A DNA stretch of 64,000 nt. It comes from Anolis sagrei. Its lineage: Eukaryota > Chordata > Lepidosauria > Squamata > Anolidae. Under the pieces are notes generated by a model. That model was not told the origin of the DNA. It did not search any database and was given only the letters and a program-made list of their open reading frames with translations. Shown in pieces: positions 45,010 through 55,619 of this stretch; position 1 is the first letter of the stretch, and each line of letters opens with the position of its first letter. The position numbers and the translations under genes are program-made. Where the stretch lies: assembly GCF_037176765.1 (NCBI RefSeq), contig NC_090026.1, positions 124,686,752 through 124,750,751 on the forward strand. The letters are read 5' to 3'.

Positions 45010-45137
45010 AGGCTCCTTCTACACTGCCATATAATCCAGATTATCTGCTTTGAACTGGATAAGAGGAGTCTACACTGCCATATAATCCGGTTCAAAACAG
45101 ACAATCTGGGCTTTATACGGTAGTGTGGAAAGAGGCC
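45010..45137. mobile_element. Foldback MITE (family C)
   Basis: ggctccttctacactgccat, then ataatccagattatctgctt and gaactggataagaggagtct, ending tatacggtagtgtggaaag. The family has inverted ends (tctacactgccatataatcc) and is also at 53.4, 54.6, 54.9 and 55.4 kb. Confidence 0.75.
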
Positions 45138-45222
45138 AAAAAAGACATTATTAAAACATCTACAAGTTGCAAAAGTTAAAACACACACACAAAATAAAAC
45201 CAGGATAAAACACATTAAGACC

Positions 45223-45858
45223 GGATTGTTGTAGGTTTTTTCGGGCTATATGGCCATGTTCTAGAGGCATTTTCTCCTGACGTTTTGCCTGCATCTATGG
45301 CAAGCATCCTCAGAGGTAGTGAGGTCTGTAGGAACTAGGAAAAAGGGGTTTATATATCTGTGGAATGACCAGGGTAGGACAAAGAACTCTTGTCTGTTGT
45401 AGCTAGGTGTGAATGTTTCAACTGACTACCTTGATTAGCATTTGATTGCCTGGCAGTGCCTGGAGCAATCTTTTGTTGAGAGGTGATTAGATGTACTTGT
45501 TCCTCTCTGTTGTTGTGCTGTTCTGATTTTAGAGTTTTTTAATACTGGTAGCCAGATTTTGTTCATTTTCATGGTTTCCTCCTTTCTGTTGAAATTGTCC
45601 ACATGCTAATCAAGGAAGTCAATTGAAACATTCACACCTAGCTCCAACGGGCAAGAGTCCTTTGTCCCACCCTGGTCATTCCACAGATATATAAAACCCC
45701 TTTTTCCTAGTTCCTACAGACCTCACTACCTCTAAGGATGCTTGCCATAGATGCAGGCGAAACGTCAGGAGAAAATGCCTCTAGAACATGGCCATATAGC
45801 CCGGAAAAAACCTACAACAACCCAGTGATTCCGGCCACGAAAGCCTTTGACAATACAA
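45223..45858. mobile_element. Penelope-like element, full inverted pair with spacer
   Basis: The 9-bp duplication attaagacc lies at 45214-45222 and 45859-45867. Both arms carry the 41-nt motif, but the left has GCAAAACGTC in place of GAAACGTC and the right has CTAAGGA, so both cores have lost a consensus base. Confidence 0.65.
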
Positions 45859-45879
45859 ATTAAGACCATTTAAAGTCAG

Positions 45880-46235
45880 AAACGACTTGAGGAAATGACA
45901 CTATGCTATATTCACATCGTAACTCGATATTTCTGGCTCCAGATAATGAGATCTAATAATCTTTTTTCAACTTCTGCAGATTTGCACTTTCAAAGGGCCT
46001 GGCAATACGCCACCGAGTGAGTTTATGCAATCCTATTAACAAATTAATCACATTTCCTCTATCCCTGATGATTTATAAGGCTTCCTCTTCGCAACGGGGC
46101 TATTTTTAAATTTTCTACTACATTCCCATTGTTCCCTGTTAAGATAACCATCGGACCAAGCAAAGCTGGCTCGTTCGCTGACTCCTCTTATCTAGCATTC
46201 TCCAAAAGTGGTTCAAGTTGGACTTTGGGTACATT
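45880..46235. other. Repeat-free island, possible conserved non-coding element
   Basis: Sequence without any family seen in this window, with TF-site-like phrases (caaattaatcacatttcctc, gataatgagatctaataatc). No long open frame. Conservation cannot be judged here. Confidence 0.35.
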
Positions 46236-46242
46236 TATATCG

Positions 46243-46376
46243 GGCGTGGGCAAGCTTGGGCCCTCCAGGTGTTTTGGACTTCAACTCCCACAATTCCTAA
46301 CAGCCGGTAGGCTGTTAGGAATTGTGGGAGTTGGAGTCCAAAACACCTGGAGGGCCCAAGCTTGCCCATGCCTGGC
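46243..46376. mobile_element. Foldback MITE (family A)
   Basis: gggcgtgggcaagcttgggc to gcccaagcttgcccatgcct. Nearly perfect stem around cctaacagccggtaggctgt. Confidence 0.8.
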
Positions 46377-46560
46377 ATATACTGCAGTTTGACACTACAT
46401 AAACTGCTATGGCTTCTAGGATTTGTAGTTTAGTGAAGCACCAGCACTCTTTGGCAGGGAAGGCATCAGGCCTTGCAAAACTACAACTCCTGTCACTCCA
46501 AAGCATTGAGCCCTGGTAGTTAAAGTGGTGTCAAACTGTGCTAATTTGACAGTAGGGACG
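46377..46560. mobile_element. Family B MITE
   Basis: tatactgcagtttgacacta, ttctaggatttgtagtttag and the inverse arm caaaactacaactcctgtca, ending ctaatttgacagtagggacg. Confidence 0.7.
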
Positions 46561-46694
46561 CATCCTTAGCTGCGATAGCTTAAGCATTCAAAGTAAATAA
46601 ATGCATTGTTTTGTCAAAAGGTGGCGCTGATGGACACTTGCTATACTTTCAATTTTAGGTGTTTACTTTTTTGACAGCAACATGAAATTTATTA

Positions 46695-46835
46695 ATTTGT
46701 GACGAATGCCTTTATTTGCAACTAAATGCCTTTATTTGCAACTATTTGCAACTAAAATGCCTTTATTTGCAACTAAATACCTTTATTTGCAACTACGAAT
46801 GCCTTTATTTGCAACTATTCAACTAAAATTGAGAT
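46695..46835. repeat. Short tandem array, unit about 20-25 bp
   Basis: tgcctttatttgcaactaaa recurs about seven times with length variation. No gene function is implied. Confidence 0.8.
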
Positions 46836-46918
46836 CACGGTGCATTCCAGACCTTTGTTATGATTCTCAAACGACTGTTGCTGGGATTGTAAATCTTTGC
46901 TCTAACGTTGCATCTATA

Positions 46919-47200
46919 CCAGGCATGGGCAAACTTGAGCCTTCCAGGTGTTTTGGACTACAACTCCCACCATTCCTAACAGCCTCAGGCCCTTTCCTAA
47001 GCAGCTGAGGAGGAAAGGAAGGGGCCCGAGGCTGTTAGGAATTGTGGGAGTTGAAGTCCAAAACACCTGGAGAGCAGGGAAACGAGAGCAAAATGTGCTG
47101 CAGGATGCCCTGCAAGAACAAAGTTTATGCAGTTTAATAAACTTTTCCTGTATTTTTCCTAATTTAATAGATTAAATTAGGAAATGGCATCTATAACCCA
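46919..47200. mobile_element. Family A MITE (truncated right) plus unclassified repeat
   Basis: 46919-47075 is the long-loop family A type, lacking its right terminus. 47080-47200 is the third copy of the repeat at 19.6 and 30.5 kb (gcaaaatgtgctgcaggatg). Confidence 0.6.
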
Positions 47201-47396
47201 GGAAAAAAAGTTGTGTTGCATTGTGTAATTGCTCTGTATTATTATTTGCAAACCAAAGACAAGTTTGCACTTTCTCCAAAATGAGTCGAAGCCAGGTTTA
47301 TTGTCATAGCTGCCAATACCTTCCGATTGGCCAGATTTGAAAGCGGGAAACCCAAGGTGCACCTAGACTGTAGAGTTAATGTAGTTTAATACCACC

Positions 47397-49052
47397 TGTG
47401 CAGGTACAGCTGTATTAGGAGCTCCATTTTTTTTTGTTGCTTTGCATTGAATGTTGTAGTCCTATGTTTCAGGGACTCTGCAGATAGGTGGCTTCTTTTG
47501 GCTGCAATCATAGGGCAAGCCACCTGTCAATTATAGTTAGGTTCCCTGGTCCCGCCCCCTTTTTGGGTTTTTGGAGAGAATAGGAGCCAGTTTGGATTCA
47601 GTCCACACAGAGAAGCTTTCCATGCAGGACATAATACCAAGAGCTCCTGTCAATTATAGTTAGGTTCCCTGGTCCTGCCCCCTTTTTGGGTTTTTGGAGA
47701 GAATAGGAGCCAGTTTGGGTTCAGTCCACGCAGAGAAGCTTTCCGTGCAGGACATAATACCAAGAGCTCCTGTCAATTATAGTTAGGTTCCCTGGTCCCG
47801 CCCCCTTTTTGGGTTTTTGGAGAAAATAGGAGCCAGTTTGGGTTCAGTCCACGCAGAGAAGCTTTCCGTGCAGGACATAATACCAAGAGCTCCTGTCAAT
47901 TATAGTTAGGTTCCCTGGTCCCGCCCCCTTTTTGGGTTTTTGGAGAGAATAGGAGCCAGTTTGGGTTCAGTCCACGCAGAGAAGCTTTCCGTGCAGGACA
48001 TAATACCAAGAGCTCCTGTCAATTATAGTTAGGTTCCCTGGTCCTGCCCCCTTTTTGGGTTTTTGGAGAGAATAGGAGCCAGTTTGGGTTCAGTCCACGC
48101 AGAGAAGCTTTCCGTGCAGGACATAATACCAAGAGCTCCTGTCAATTATAGTTAGGTTCCCTGGTCCCGCCCCCTTTTTGGGTTTTTGGAGAAAATAGGA
48201 GCCAGTTTGGGTTCAGTCCACGCAGAGAAGCTTTCCGTGCAGGACATAATACCAAGAGCTCCTGTCAATTATAGTTAGGTTCCCTGGTCCTGCCCCCTTT
48301 TTGGGTTTTTGGAGAGAATAGGAGCCAGTTTGGATTCAGTCCACGCAGAGAAGCTTTCCGTGCAGGACATAATACCAAGAGCTCCTGTCAATTATAGTTA
48401 GGTTCCCTGGTCCCGCCCCCTTTTTGGGTTTTTGGAGAGAATAGGAGCCAGTTTGGGTTCAGTCCACGCAGAGAAGCTTTCCGTGCAGGACATAATACCA
48501 AGAACTCCTGTAGAAAGCTTCGTCTTGGCTGGCGAGATATACAGCTTACAGCTTGGCCGGGGTTATACAGCCCACAGCTTGGCCAAGGATCATACAGCCT
48601 TACAGCTCCTTTGCTGAAGGACTTCAGTCAACCATCACTGAAACCTGAACTTCTTTTCCCCTGGAGGTCTACAAAGCTCTGCTTGGTAAGGGTCACTCGC
48701 GGAATCCAGACGCAGTTGGTACCGGGTGCAGGGGCTCCATGCCATCAGGGGCAAAGACAGACTGCCCAGATTAGAAGCTAAGATTTCCCCATTAGTTAAA
48801 ATACCAGTCATGAAGATAGTGCCTGTTCCCTGTGGACAAGATTGAAAGAGCCAATAGACTGTTAAGAAAGCCTTAAAGTACCTGTTTGTTTTCATTCATA
48901 AAGAACTTTGTCGAACCTTTAAGCAATCTAAAGACTGTGTTGTAAGGAAATCCAAAGGCCTTTAATCTGAGGCAACCCCGGCGTCCCGTTGGGCACACAG
49001 AATTTATGTCCTATCTACAGTCTGATGCACAGGCCCAGCGTGCGACAGCACA
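47397..49052 (+). mobile_element. Solo LTR of a retrovirus-like element (fossil), about 1656 bp
   Basis: The ends TGTGC...GCACA are inverted repeats. The flanking 5-bp duplication ccacc (47392-47396, 49053-49057) is perfect, so the insertion looks young and the LTR whole. Its 5' part contains eight near-identical 123-bp repeats (separate entry). No internal genes. Orientation follows TGT/ACA and the tandem block being in the U3-like part. ERV or Gypsy class is not decided. Confidence 0.75.
47524..48510. repeat. Eight-copy 123-bp tandem repeat inside the LTR
   Basis: gagctcctgtcaattatagt recurs at 47641, 47764, 47887, 48010, 48133, 48256 and 48379, exactly 123 bp apart. Only a handful of single-base differences among units. 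Each unit has gttcagtccacgcagagaag. Confidence 0.95.
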
Positions 49053-49216
49053 CCACCTTAACTGACATGGCTCCATGATATGGAATTTTACAAGGCCTTT
49101 AACTTGGTCTGACAAGGGCTCCATCTGCACTGGAATTGTAATACATTTGGAACTGTATTATATAGCAGTGAAGCCTCATACAATTCCGTTTAAGCTGCAT
49201 TATGTGAGTCTGCACC

Positions 49217-49380
49217 AGGCATGGGCAAACTTTGGCCTTCCAAATGTTTTGGACTTCAACTCCCATCATTCCTAACAGCCTCAGGCCTCTTCCTTTTCCC
49301 CCTCAGCCGCTTAAGCGGCTGAGGGGGAAAAGGAAAGGGCCTGAGGCTGTTAGGAATGATGGGAGTTGAAGTCCAAAACT
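49217..49380. mobile_element. Foldback MITE (family A), right end lost
   Basis: caggcatgggcaaactttgg, then a long inner hairpin (ccctcagccgcttaagcggc) and inverse arm up to gaagtccaaaact, where the next SINE begins. Confidence 0.7.
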
Positions 49381-49384
49381 TATT

Positions 49385-49870
49385 ATTTAGTTATTTATTA
49401 TTATTTACAGTATTTATATTCCGCCCTTCTCATGCCACAGGGGACATAGGGCGGATCACAATGCACATATACATGGCAAACATTCAATGCCATGGACACA
49501 CAACATATATAGATAGACACACAGAGGCTATTTAACTTTTCAGCTTTATGAGGGTGTGCTTCAAATTCTGGCCATCGGGGGAGCTGTCACTTCACCGTCC
49601 ACTTGTGACACTGATGGAGTACGTCCTCATTCTTTTGCACGCTGCTGGAGAGTTTTATGGCGTCGTAAATTTGTTAAATTAGCCTCCCCGCATAAGTGGT
49701 ACCTACTTTTCTTATTTGACAGATGCAACTGTCCTTCGGGCTGCAAAGGTTAACAGCAAGCTAGACAAATGGTCGGGAGCTTGCTCCAACCCGGGCTGGC
49801 ATAGAACTCATGAACTTTCGGTCAGTAGTGATTTGATGCAGCTGACTCCTAACCAGCTGCACCACAACCT
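49385..49870 (-). repeat. tRNA-headed SINE with L2-like tail
   Basis: Same family as 17938-18745 but with a single body unit. Tail tatttatattccgcccttct at 49415, tRNA-like head near 49790-49870. A further fragment of its 5' region is at 50485-50600. Confidence 0.75.
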
Positions 49871-49912
49871 GGTCCTACTTGACAGCTGGGCCAAAGCTGC
49901 CTGGAGGGCCGA

Positions 49913-50145
49913 ATCATAGAATCATAGAGACCTCATGGGCCATCCAGTCCAACCCCATTCTGCCAAGAAGCAGGAAAATTGCAGTCAAAGCACCCTCGAC
50001 AGATGGCCATCCAGCCTCTGTTTAAAAACCTGCAAAGAAGGAGCCTCCACCACACTCAGGGGCAGAGAGTTCCACTGCTGAACAGCTCCCAGTCAGGAAG
50101 TTCTTCCTAATGTTCAGATGGAATCTCCTTTCTTGTAGTTTGCCT
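49913..50145 (-). repeat. CR1 3'-end fragment
   Basis: gaatcatagaatcatagaga, then ccatccagcctctgtttaaa and gaagttcttcctaatgttca. Confidence 0.85.
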
Positions 50146-50601
50146 GTGCCTGGTCTACACTGATCATATAATGCAGGTCATATAATGCCTCATGTAAGCT
50201 GCCCCGATTCCCCATTGGGGAGATGGTGGCGGGCTATAAATAAAGATTATTAGCCTCCCCCAGGCCCGAAGCCAGGATTTCATTTCGGGGGGGGGGGCTG
50301 AATTTTTTTCAGGGGGGGGTTCAGGGGGGCTGCGTTTCGGGGGAGGGGGCTGAGTCTGAGTGAAAGAGGGTCTACCCTAGCAAACCTTTTGTATCATTAC
50401 CCCAATACCCCCATGCATATGGGATATATTGATCATGATATAATAAACATAACAGTTTAAGTAATGCACCAGTAAGTACATGCCTGGCCTCCCCGCATAA
50501 GCAGTACCTAAATTTCCTTCTTCACAGATGCAATGGTCTTTCGGCCTGCAAAGGTCGACAGCAAGCTAGACAAATGGTCAGGAGCTTACTCCAACTCCAA
50601 G

Positions 50602-50657
<56 letters not shown>

Positions 50658-50690
50658 GGAAGTGTAGATGGGTCAAGAAGACATGTTGCA
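50146..50690. repeat. Mixed repeats: unclassified, G-rich run, SINE piece, (ATT)n
   Basis: 50255-50480 is a G-rich unclassified segment (cccgaagccaggatttcatt, then two G-runs). 50485-50600 is a SINE fragment. 50601-50657 is pure (ATT)n. Confidence 0.45.
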
Positions 50691-50775
50691 ACTCCAAACT
50701 CCTAGGAATCCAAAACATGGAGCCATGGCAGTTCAAGCTGTGTCAAACTGCATTAATTCTGCAGTGCAGATGCAC
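50691..50775. mobile_element. Family B MITE fragment
   Basis: catggagccatggcagttca, then aactgcattaattctgcagt. Confidence 0.6.
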
Positions 50776-50779
50776 CCCA

Positions 50780-51050
50780 AAGCCTGTATTCAGTAGATTT
50801 ACAGCTAGAATCTCCTTCCTGCAGGAAATTTGCAGTTTTTCCTCTGCAAATGCAATGGCAAGTAGATGTGGAGGAGGAATGGAATCGCTGGATGGAAAAA
50901 ATCACAGAAACAATTGCAAACTGACGCACGGTTTGGTTTATAAATGGGCCTTCGGTGGAAAGTGGCCGCAGCAGCGCTCCACGGCCAGCGGCGCAAATCT
51001 CTTATCTCCCGAGCCATATGCTTCTTACTTCCTCATCGGTAGGTAAAATA
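50780..51050. other. Repeat-free island, possible conserved non-coding element
   Basis: It has tttataaatgggccttcggt and gcgcaaatctcttatctccc (GATA-type site), CpGs spared, and no match to any repeat here. Open frames of 70-109 codons exist on both strands but match nothing I know. Confidence 0.35.
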
Positions 51051-51552
51051 AGACCCAGTTGTGGTTTGGAAGCAAAACAAAACAAAATTCAAAAAATAAA
51101 AATAAATGGCTAGCAGACAGTATTAGGAACACTGGTTTTGTTTTGGGACTAAAGAGGCAACATAATAACATTTATATTAAAACTCACAAATAAACAACAC
51201 GATTTAAAAACAGTTATTAAAAACACGCCAACCAAAATCAAGTCCGTAGTCGTTCTATTGGTCCATTCACTATTCCTTATTATCATATTGCACTACGAAC
51301 ATTGCTGTCTGAAAGTTTTCACTTGGGATTTGCTAAATTTTGGTTCCAGGACCCCCATGGATACTAAAATCAATGGATGATAGGATCCCATTATATCTAC
51401 AAAGGGGTAGTAAATGGTGGTTCTTCTATAAAATGGTAAAATCAAGGTTTCCTTTTTTATTTTAAATAGTTCCAAGTGATGACTAATCTGTGGATATGAA
51501 GGGTTTTTTATTTGTGTCAAGAGTGACTTGAGAAAACTGCAAGTTGCTTCTC
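51051..51552. other. Intergenic stretch with no recognised feature
   Basis: AT-rich, no family recognised except a short SINE end (cttgagaaaactgcaagttg) at 51525-51550. Confidence 0.3.
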
Positions 51553-52020
51553 ATAGAATCAAAGAGTTGGAAGAGACCTCATGGGCCATCCAGTCCAACC
51601 CCATTCTGCCAAGAAGCAGGAATATGGCATTCAAATCACCCCTGACAGATGGCCATCCAGCCTCTGTTTCAAAGCTTCCAAAGAAGGAGCCTCCACCACA
51701 CTCCGGGGCAGAGAGTTCCACTGCTGAACGGCTCTCACAGTCAGGAAGTTCTTCCTCATGTTCAGATGGATTCTCCCCTCTTGTAGTTTGAAGCCATTGT
51801 TCTGTGACCTAGTCTCCAAGGAAGCAGAAAACAAGCTTGCTCCCTACACCCTGTGGCTTCCTCTCACATATTTATACATGGCTATAATCTCTCCTCTCAG
51901 CCTTCTCTTCTTCAGGCTAAACATGCCCAGCTCCTTAAGCCGCTCCTCATAGGGCTTGTTCTCCAGGCCCTTGATCATTTTAGTCACCTTCCTCTGGACA
52001 CATTCCAGCTTCTGGTGTGA
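51553..52020 (-). repeat. CR1 LINE 3' end
   Basis: It codes [40 protein letters not shown] and [20 protein letters not shown]. It is inserted in a tRNA-SINE: aagttgcttct before it and ttctggtgtgagagaattgg after it rejoin into the SINE. Confidence 0.9.
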
Positions 52021-52800
52021 GAGAATTGGCTGTCTGTCAGGCAAGGGGATGCCTGGATGTTTGATCATCCTGTGGGAGGCTTTTCTCATGTCCCCGCATG
52101 GGAAGCTGGAGCTGACAGACAGGAGCTCATCCCGCTTCCTGGATTAAAACTGCCATCCTTTTGATAAGCAGTCCTGCCGGCACAAAAGTTTAACTCATTG
52201 TGCTACCGAGGACTGATTGTGGGAGGCTTCTCCCATGTCCCTGCATGGGAAGCTGGAGCTGACAGATGGGAACTCACCCCACTTCCCAGATTCAAACCAC
52301 TGACCTTTCGGTCAGCGGTCCTGCTGATACAAAGGTTTAACCCATTGCACCACCAAGGGCTGATTGTGGGAAACTTCTCTCATGTCCCCACATGGGATGC
52401 TGGAGCTGACAGACAGGAGCTCATCCCACTTCCCAGATTCGAACCGCAGACCTTTTGGTCAGCAGTCCTGCCGGCACAAAAGTTTAACCCATTGCACCAC
52501 CGAAGGCTGATTGTGGGAGGCTTCTCCCATGTCCCCACATGGGAAGCTGGAGCTGACAGACAGGAGCTCACCCCACTTCCCAGATTCAAACTGCCGACCT
52601 TTCGGTTAGCAGTCCTGCCAGCACAAAAGTTTAACCCATTGCACCACTGAGGGCTGAGGGAAACTTCTCTGATGTCCACGCATGGGAAGCTGGAGCTGAC
52701 AGACAGGAGCTCACTCCATTTCCCAGTTTCAAACTGCCAACCTTTCGGTCAGCAGTCCTGCCCGCACAAAAGTTTGACCCATTGCGCCACCGAGGGCTGA
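52021..52800 (-). repeat. tRNA-SINE whose 5' part is a ~147-bp tandem array (5 units)
   Basis: Units start at about 52061, 52214, 52361, 52509 and 52653 (gggaggcttctcccatgtcc ... ttaacccattgcaccaccga). Each unit has the tRNA-like head with B box (for example cagattcgaaccgcagacc) and A-box region, on the minus strand. Confidence 0.85.
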
Positions 52801-53060
52801 TTGTCTTTGTTTTCTACCCATAGATGCAGCTGAAATTAAGGCAATGATTGAGGGAATTAATGAATCAATGAGAAAATGGACACAAACTTTGCTCTCTTTG
52901 TTTATTTATTGATATTTTATTGATTGATCAGTTCAGTTTGCACTCTACCTCTTTCTCACCCAGATAGCGATTTCACTGGGAGTGGTTTACAAAGTTTAAA
53001 CTAGACATTGGTTAAAATATTGCATCACAAAAGTGTTTACGAAAAGAACAAGGCATCACA
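52801..53060 (-). repeat. Probable L2-like tail
   Basis: tttatttattgatattttat, then tctacctctttctcacccag, then gggagtggtttacaaagttt resemble the tail phrase of L2-like elements, strongly diverged. Confidence 0.4.
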
Positions 53061-53150
53061 AAACCACAGCTCACATGATTCCATAGCATTGAGCCCTAGC
53101 AGTTCAAGTGCTGTCCAACTGCATTAATTCTACAGTGTGGATGCACCCAC
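53060..53150. mobile_element. Family B MITE fragment
   Basis: ccacagctcacatgattcca, then gcattaattctacagtgtgg and atgcaccca. Confidence 0.6.
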
Positions 53151-53432
53151 AAATGCTGGTGCACGGCCGAGACTGAAGTTTATAATATCCTCTCCAGGAC
53201 TGAGACCACAGCATTGCAAATGAAAGCATGTGGCTGTCTTTGGCACCGATGGGAGAGATCCCAGCGCAGACCGGAAAAGCCATTCTAAAGAAGCAGCAGG
53301 AAACACAGAGTTGTGCTTCCTCCAAAACCAAAGAGCCAGAAACCCACAAGAAGAGATTTTCTCTTTGAAAAGATATTGCAGAGCCTCTCTCTTGATATTC
53401 AGCTTTGGGGAGGGAAAGAAACACCACTTGTC
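53151..53432. other. Repeat-free island, possible conserved element or exon
   Basis: No family match. It includes cagcattgcaaatgaaagca and cccagcgcagaccggaaaag. Open frames up to 107 codons on both strands have no recognised similarity. Confidence 0.3.
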
Positions 53433-54412
53433 ATTCTCAGGCCCCTTCTACACTGCCATATGCAATCCAGATTATCTGTTTTGCACTGTATTATATGGGT
53501 GCTAGAAACAATATCATACGAAAGCTGACTGGCACAACCTAGGGATCACAACCAGATACAGTGAAGACATCTACCCTTGCGCTGTGCTACTCTGCTGCTG
53601 AGTATGCATGCCCAGTGTGGAACACATCTCACCACACTAAAACAGTGGATGTGGCTCTTAATGAGACATGCCACATTATCACGGGGTGTCTGCGCCCCAC
53701 ACCACTGGAGGAATTACACTGTCTAGCCGGTATTGCACCACCTGACATCCGCTGGGAAGTAGCAGCCAATAGTGAAAGGACCAAGGCAGAGACATCTCCA
53801 GCCCATTCCTTGTTTGGGTATCAGCCAGCACGTCAACGACTTAAATCTAGACATAGTTTTCTAAGATCTACAGGGACACTCGCTGGAACACCTCAGCAAG
53901 CGAGAGTCCAAAAGTGGCAGGCTCAAACCCAGAACCTCAACCAATGGCTGATACCAAATGAGAGACTCCCCCCTGGGCACACAGAAGACTGGAGACTTGG
54001 AAGGCGCTGAACAGACTGTGCTCTGGCACCACGAGATGCAGAGCCAACCTACAGAAATGGAGCTACAACGTGGAATCCTCGACATGCGAGTGTGGAGAAG
54101 AGCAAACCACTGACCACTTGCTGCAATGCAACCTGAGCCCTGCCACATGCACAATGGAGGACCTTCTTGCAGCAACACCAGAGGCACTCCAAGTGGCCAG
54201 ATACTGGTCAAAGGACATTTAATCAACTACCAAACTCACAAATATTGTATTTTGTCTGTTTGTTTGCTTTGTTCTGTTAGAAATGTAATATAATTGACTG
54301 GTTGCCCTGACACAACAAATAAAATACTGGATTATATGGCAGTGTAGACTCATATAATGTGGATTATCTGCTTTGATAATCTGGATTATATGGCGGTGTA
54401 GAAGCGGCCTCA
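53433..54412. mobile_element. Family C MITE split by a LINE
   Basis: The left part caggccccttctacactgcc to gcactgtattatatgg and right part actggattatatggcagtgt to gtgtagaagcggcct. The repeated actg(t/g)attatatgg is the LINE's target duplication. Confidence 0.75.
53499..54320 (+). repeat. LINE, Jockey/I group (Vingi-like), 5'-truncated
   Basis: It codes [60 protein letters not shown], then after a frame change [19 protein letters not shown]. The 3' end is ttgccctgacacaacaaata. Flanked by a 14-bp duplication (about 53485-53498 and 54321-54334). Confidence 0.85.
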
Positions 54413-55060
54413 ATGTGCAATAATAGAATGATTGCTGGAAGGGATCCCAAAGGCCATCTAGTCTAACCCCCATTCTGCTATTCCGGAAGTCACAATCAAA
54501 GACTCCTGACAGATGGCCATCCAGGTTCTGCTGAAAAATCACCAAAGGAAGGACTCCAAGGCTCCTTCTACACTGCCATATGCAATCCAGATTATCTGCT
54601 TCGAACTGAATTATATGGCAGTGTAGACTCATATAATCCAGTTCAAAGCAGGTAGTGCGGATTATCTGGTTTGATAATTTAGATTATATGGCAGTGTAGA
54701 AGGGGCCTCGATGTGTAATAAATGATACCCCAGCAATAGTAGAATGACTGCTGAAAGGGACCCCAAGGGCCATCTAGTCTAACCCCCATTCTGCTCTTCT
54801 GGAAGTCACAATCAAAGCACTCCTGACAGATGGCCATCCAGGTTCTGCTGAAAAATCACCAAAGAAAGGACTCCAAGGCTCCTTCTACACTGCCATAAAA
54901 TCCAGTTCAAAGCAGATAATACGGCTTTTTATGGCAGTGTAGATGGAGCCCCAGACTGCATATTCCTGTGTTTAAAACAGCTTTTGCCATCAGGAAGTTC
55001 TTCCAAATATTTTGATGGAATCTTTCCCCCTCCATTCACCTGCATTAGATTTGAAATCCT
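54413..55060. repeat. Old CR1 pieces interleaved with family C MITEs
   Basis: CR1 3' pieces at 54420-54560, 54730-54865 and 54965-55050. Family C MITEs at 54562-54710 and 54868-54960. The first CR1 plus MITE block recurs as the second, so a local duplication of about 310 bp is likely. Confidence 0.65.
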
Positions 55061-55184
55061 ATTGCAAGGGGTTGCAAAATGCCCCCATCCATATTTTCTT
55101 GGACTACAAGTCCCAGCGTTTGGTTATGTTTTCTAGGGTTGACTGGAGTGTCATTTTGCTCTTTTGCTCATTCTTACCCTCTAT
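55061..55184. other. No recognised feature
   Basis: Short unique stretch before the 5S-type SINE. Confidence 0.3.
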
Positions 55185-55385
55185 ATAAGCTAAACACCCC
55201 AGATCCTATCTGATCTTGGAAGCTAAGCAGGGTCAGCCCAGGTTGGTACTTGGATGGGAGACCACCAACATATACTGCAGTCTGTGATTCAAAAGGAAGA
55301 ACTAGTGAAATCACCTCTGACTGTTCCTTGCCTATGAAAACCCTATGAAATTAATGGGGTCACCATAAGGAGACATTGGCTGGAT
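55185..55385 (+). repeat. 5S-rRNA-derived SINE
   Basis: It carries the 5S internal control region: gatcttggaagctaagcagg, then tacttggatgggagaccacc. A SINE body follows (cacctctgactgttccttgc, then gaaaaccctatgaaattaat, ggggtcaccataaggaga). It is not a 5S gene: the 5' third is decayed and a SINE tail replaces the 3' end. Confidence 0.8.
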
Positions 55386-55552
55386 CTACACTGTGATATA
55401 ATCTGGTCTATGATTTTAAAAGCAGATAATCCACATTATCAGCTTTGAACTGGATTATGGGCATCTACACTGCCATATAATTCAGTTCAAAGCAGATGAT
55501 CTGTATTCAGAAACCTAATTTTGCATGGTAATGTAGATGGGGCCTTAAAGTC
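55386..55552. mobile_element. Foldback MITE (family C)
   Basis: ggctggatctacactgtgat to ggtaatgtagatggggcct, with inner tctacactgccatataattc. Confidence 0.65.
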
Positions 55553-55619
55553 GCAGGTAAACACATACATCTTCTAGTGATATCACATTTCTGGAAATTT
55601 TAAAGCCATGGAAAAAAAT

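Larger units (their letters stand above)
47357..49120. mobile_element. Family B MITE split by a solo LTR
   Basis: The left part gtgcacctagactgtagagt to taataccacc (47396) and right part ccaccttaactgacatggct join to the normal MITE sequence (taccaccttaactgccatgg) when the LTR and one ccacc are removed. Confidence 0.75.

Noticed and set aside
47524-48510. CRISPR-like array or gene-coding tandem repeat
   Set aside because: No unique spacers: units are 123 bp head to tail with no variable part, within an LTR, in a vertebrate genome.
55185-55385. 5S rRNA gene
   Set aside because: The 5' third is decayed and no T-run terminator follows; body and tail are those of a SINE.
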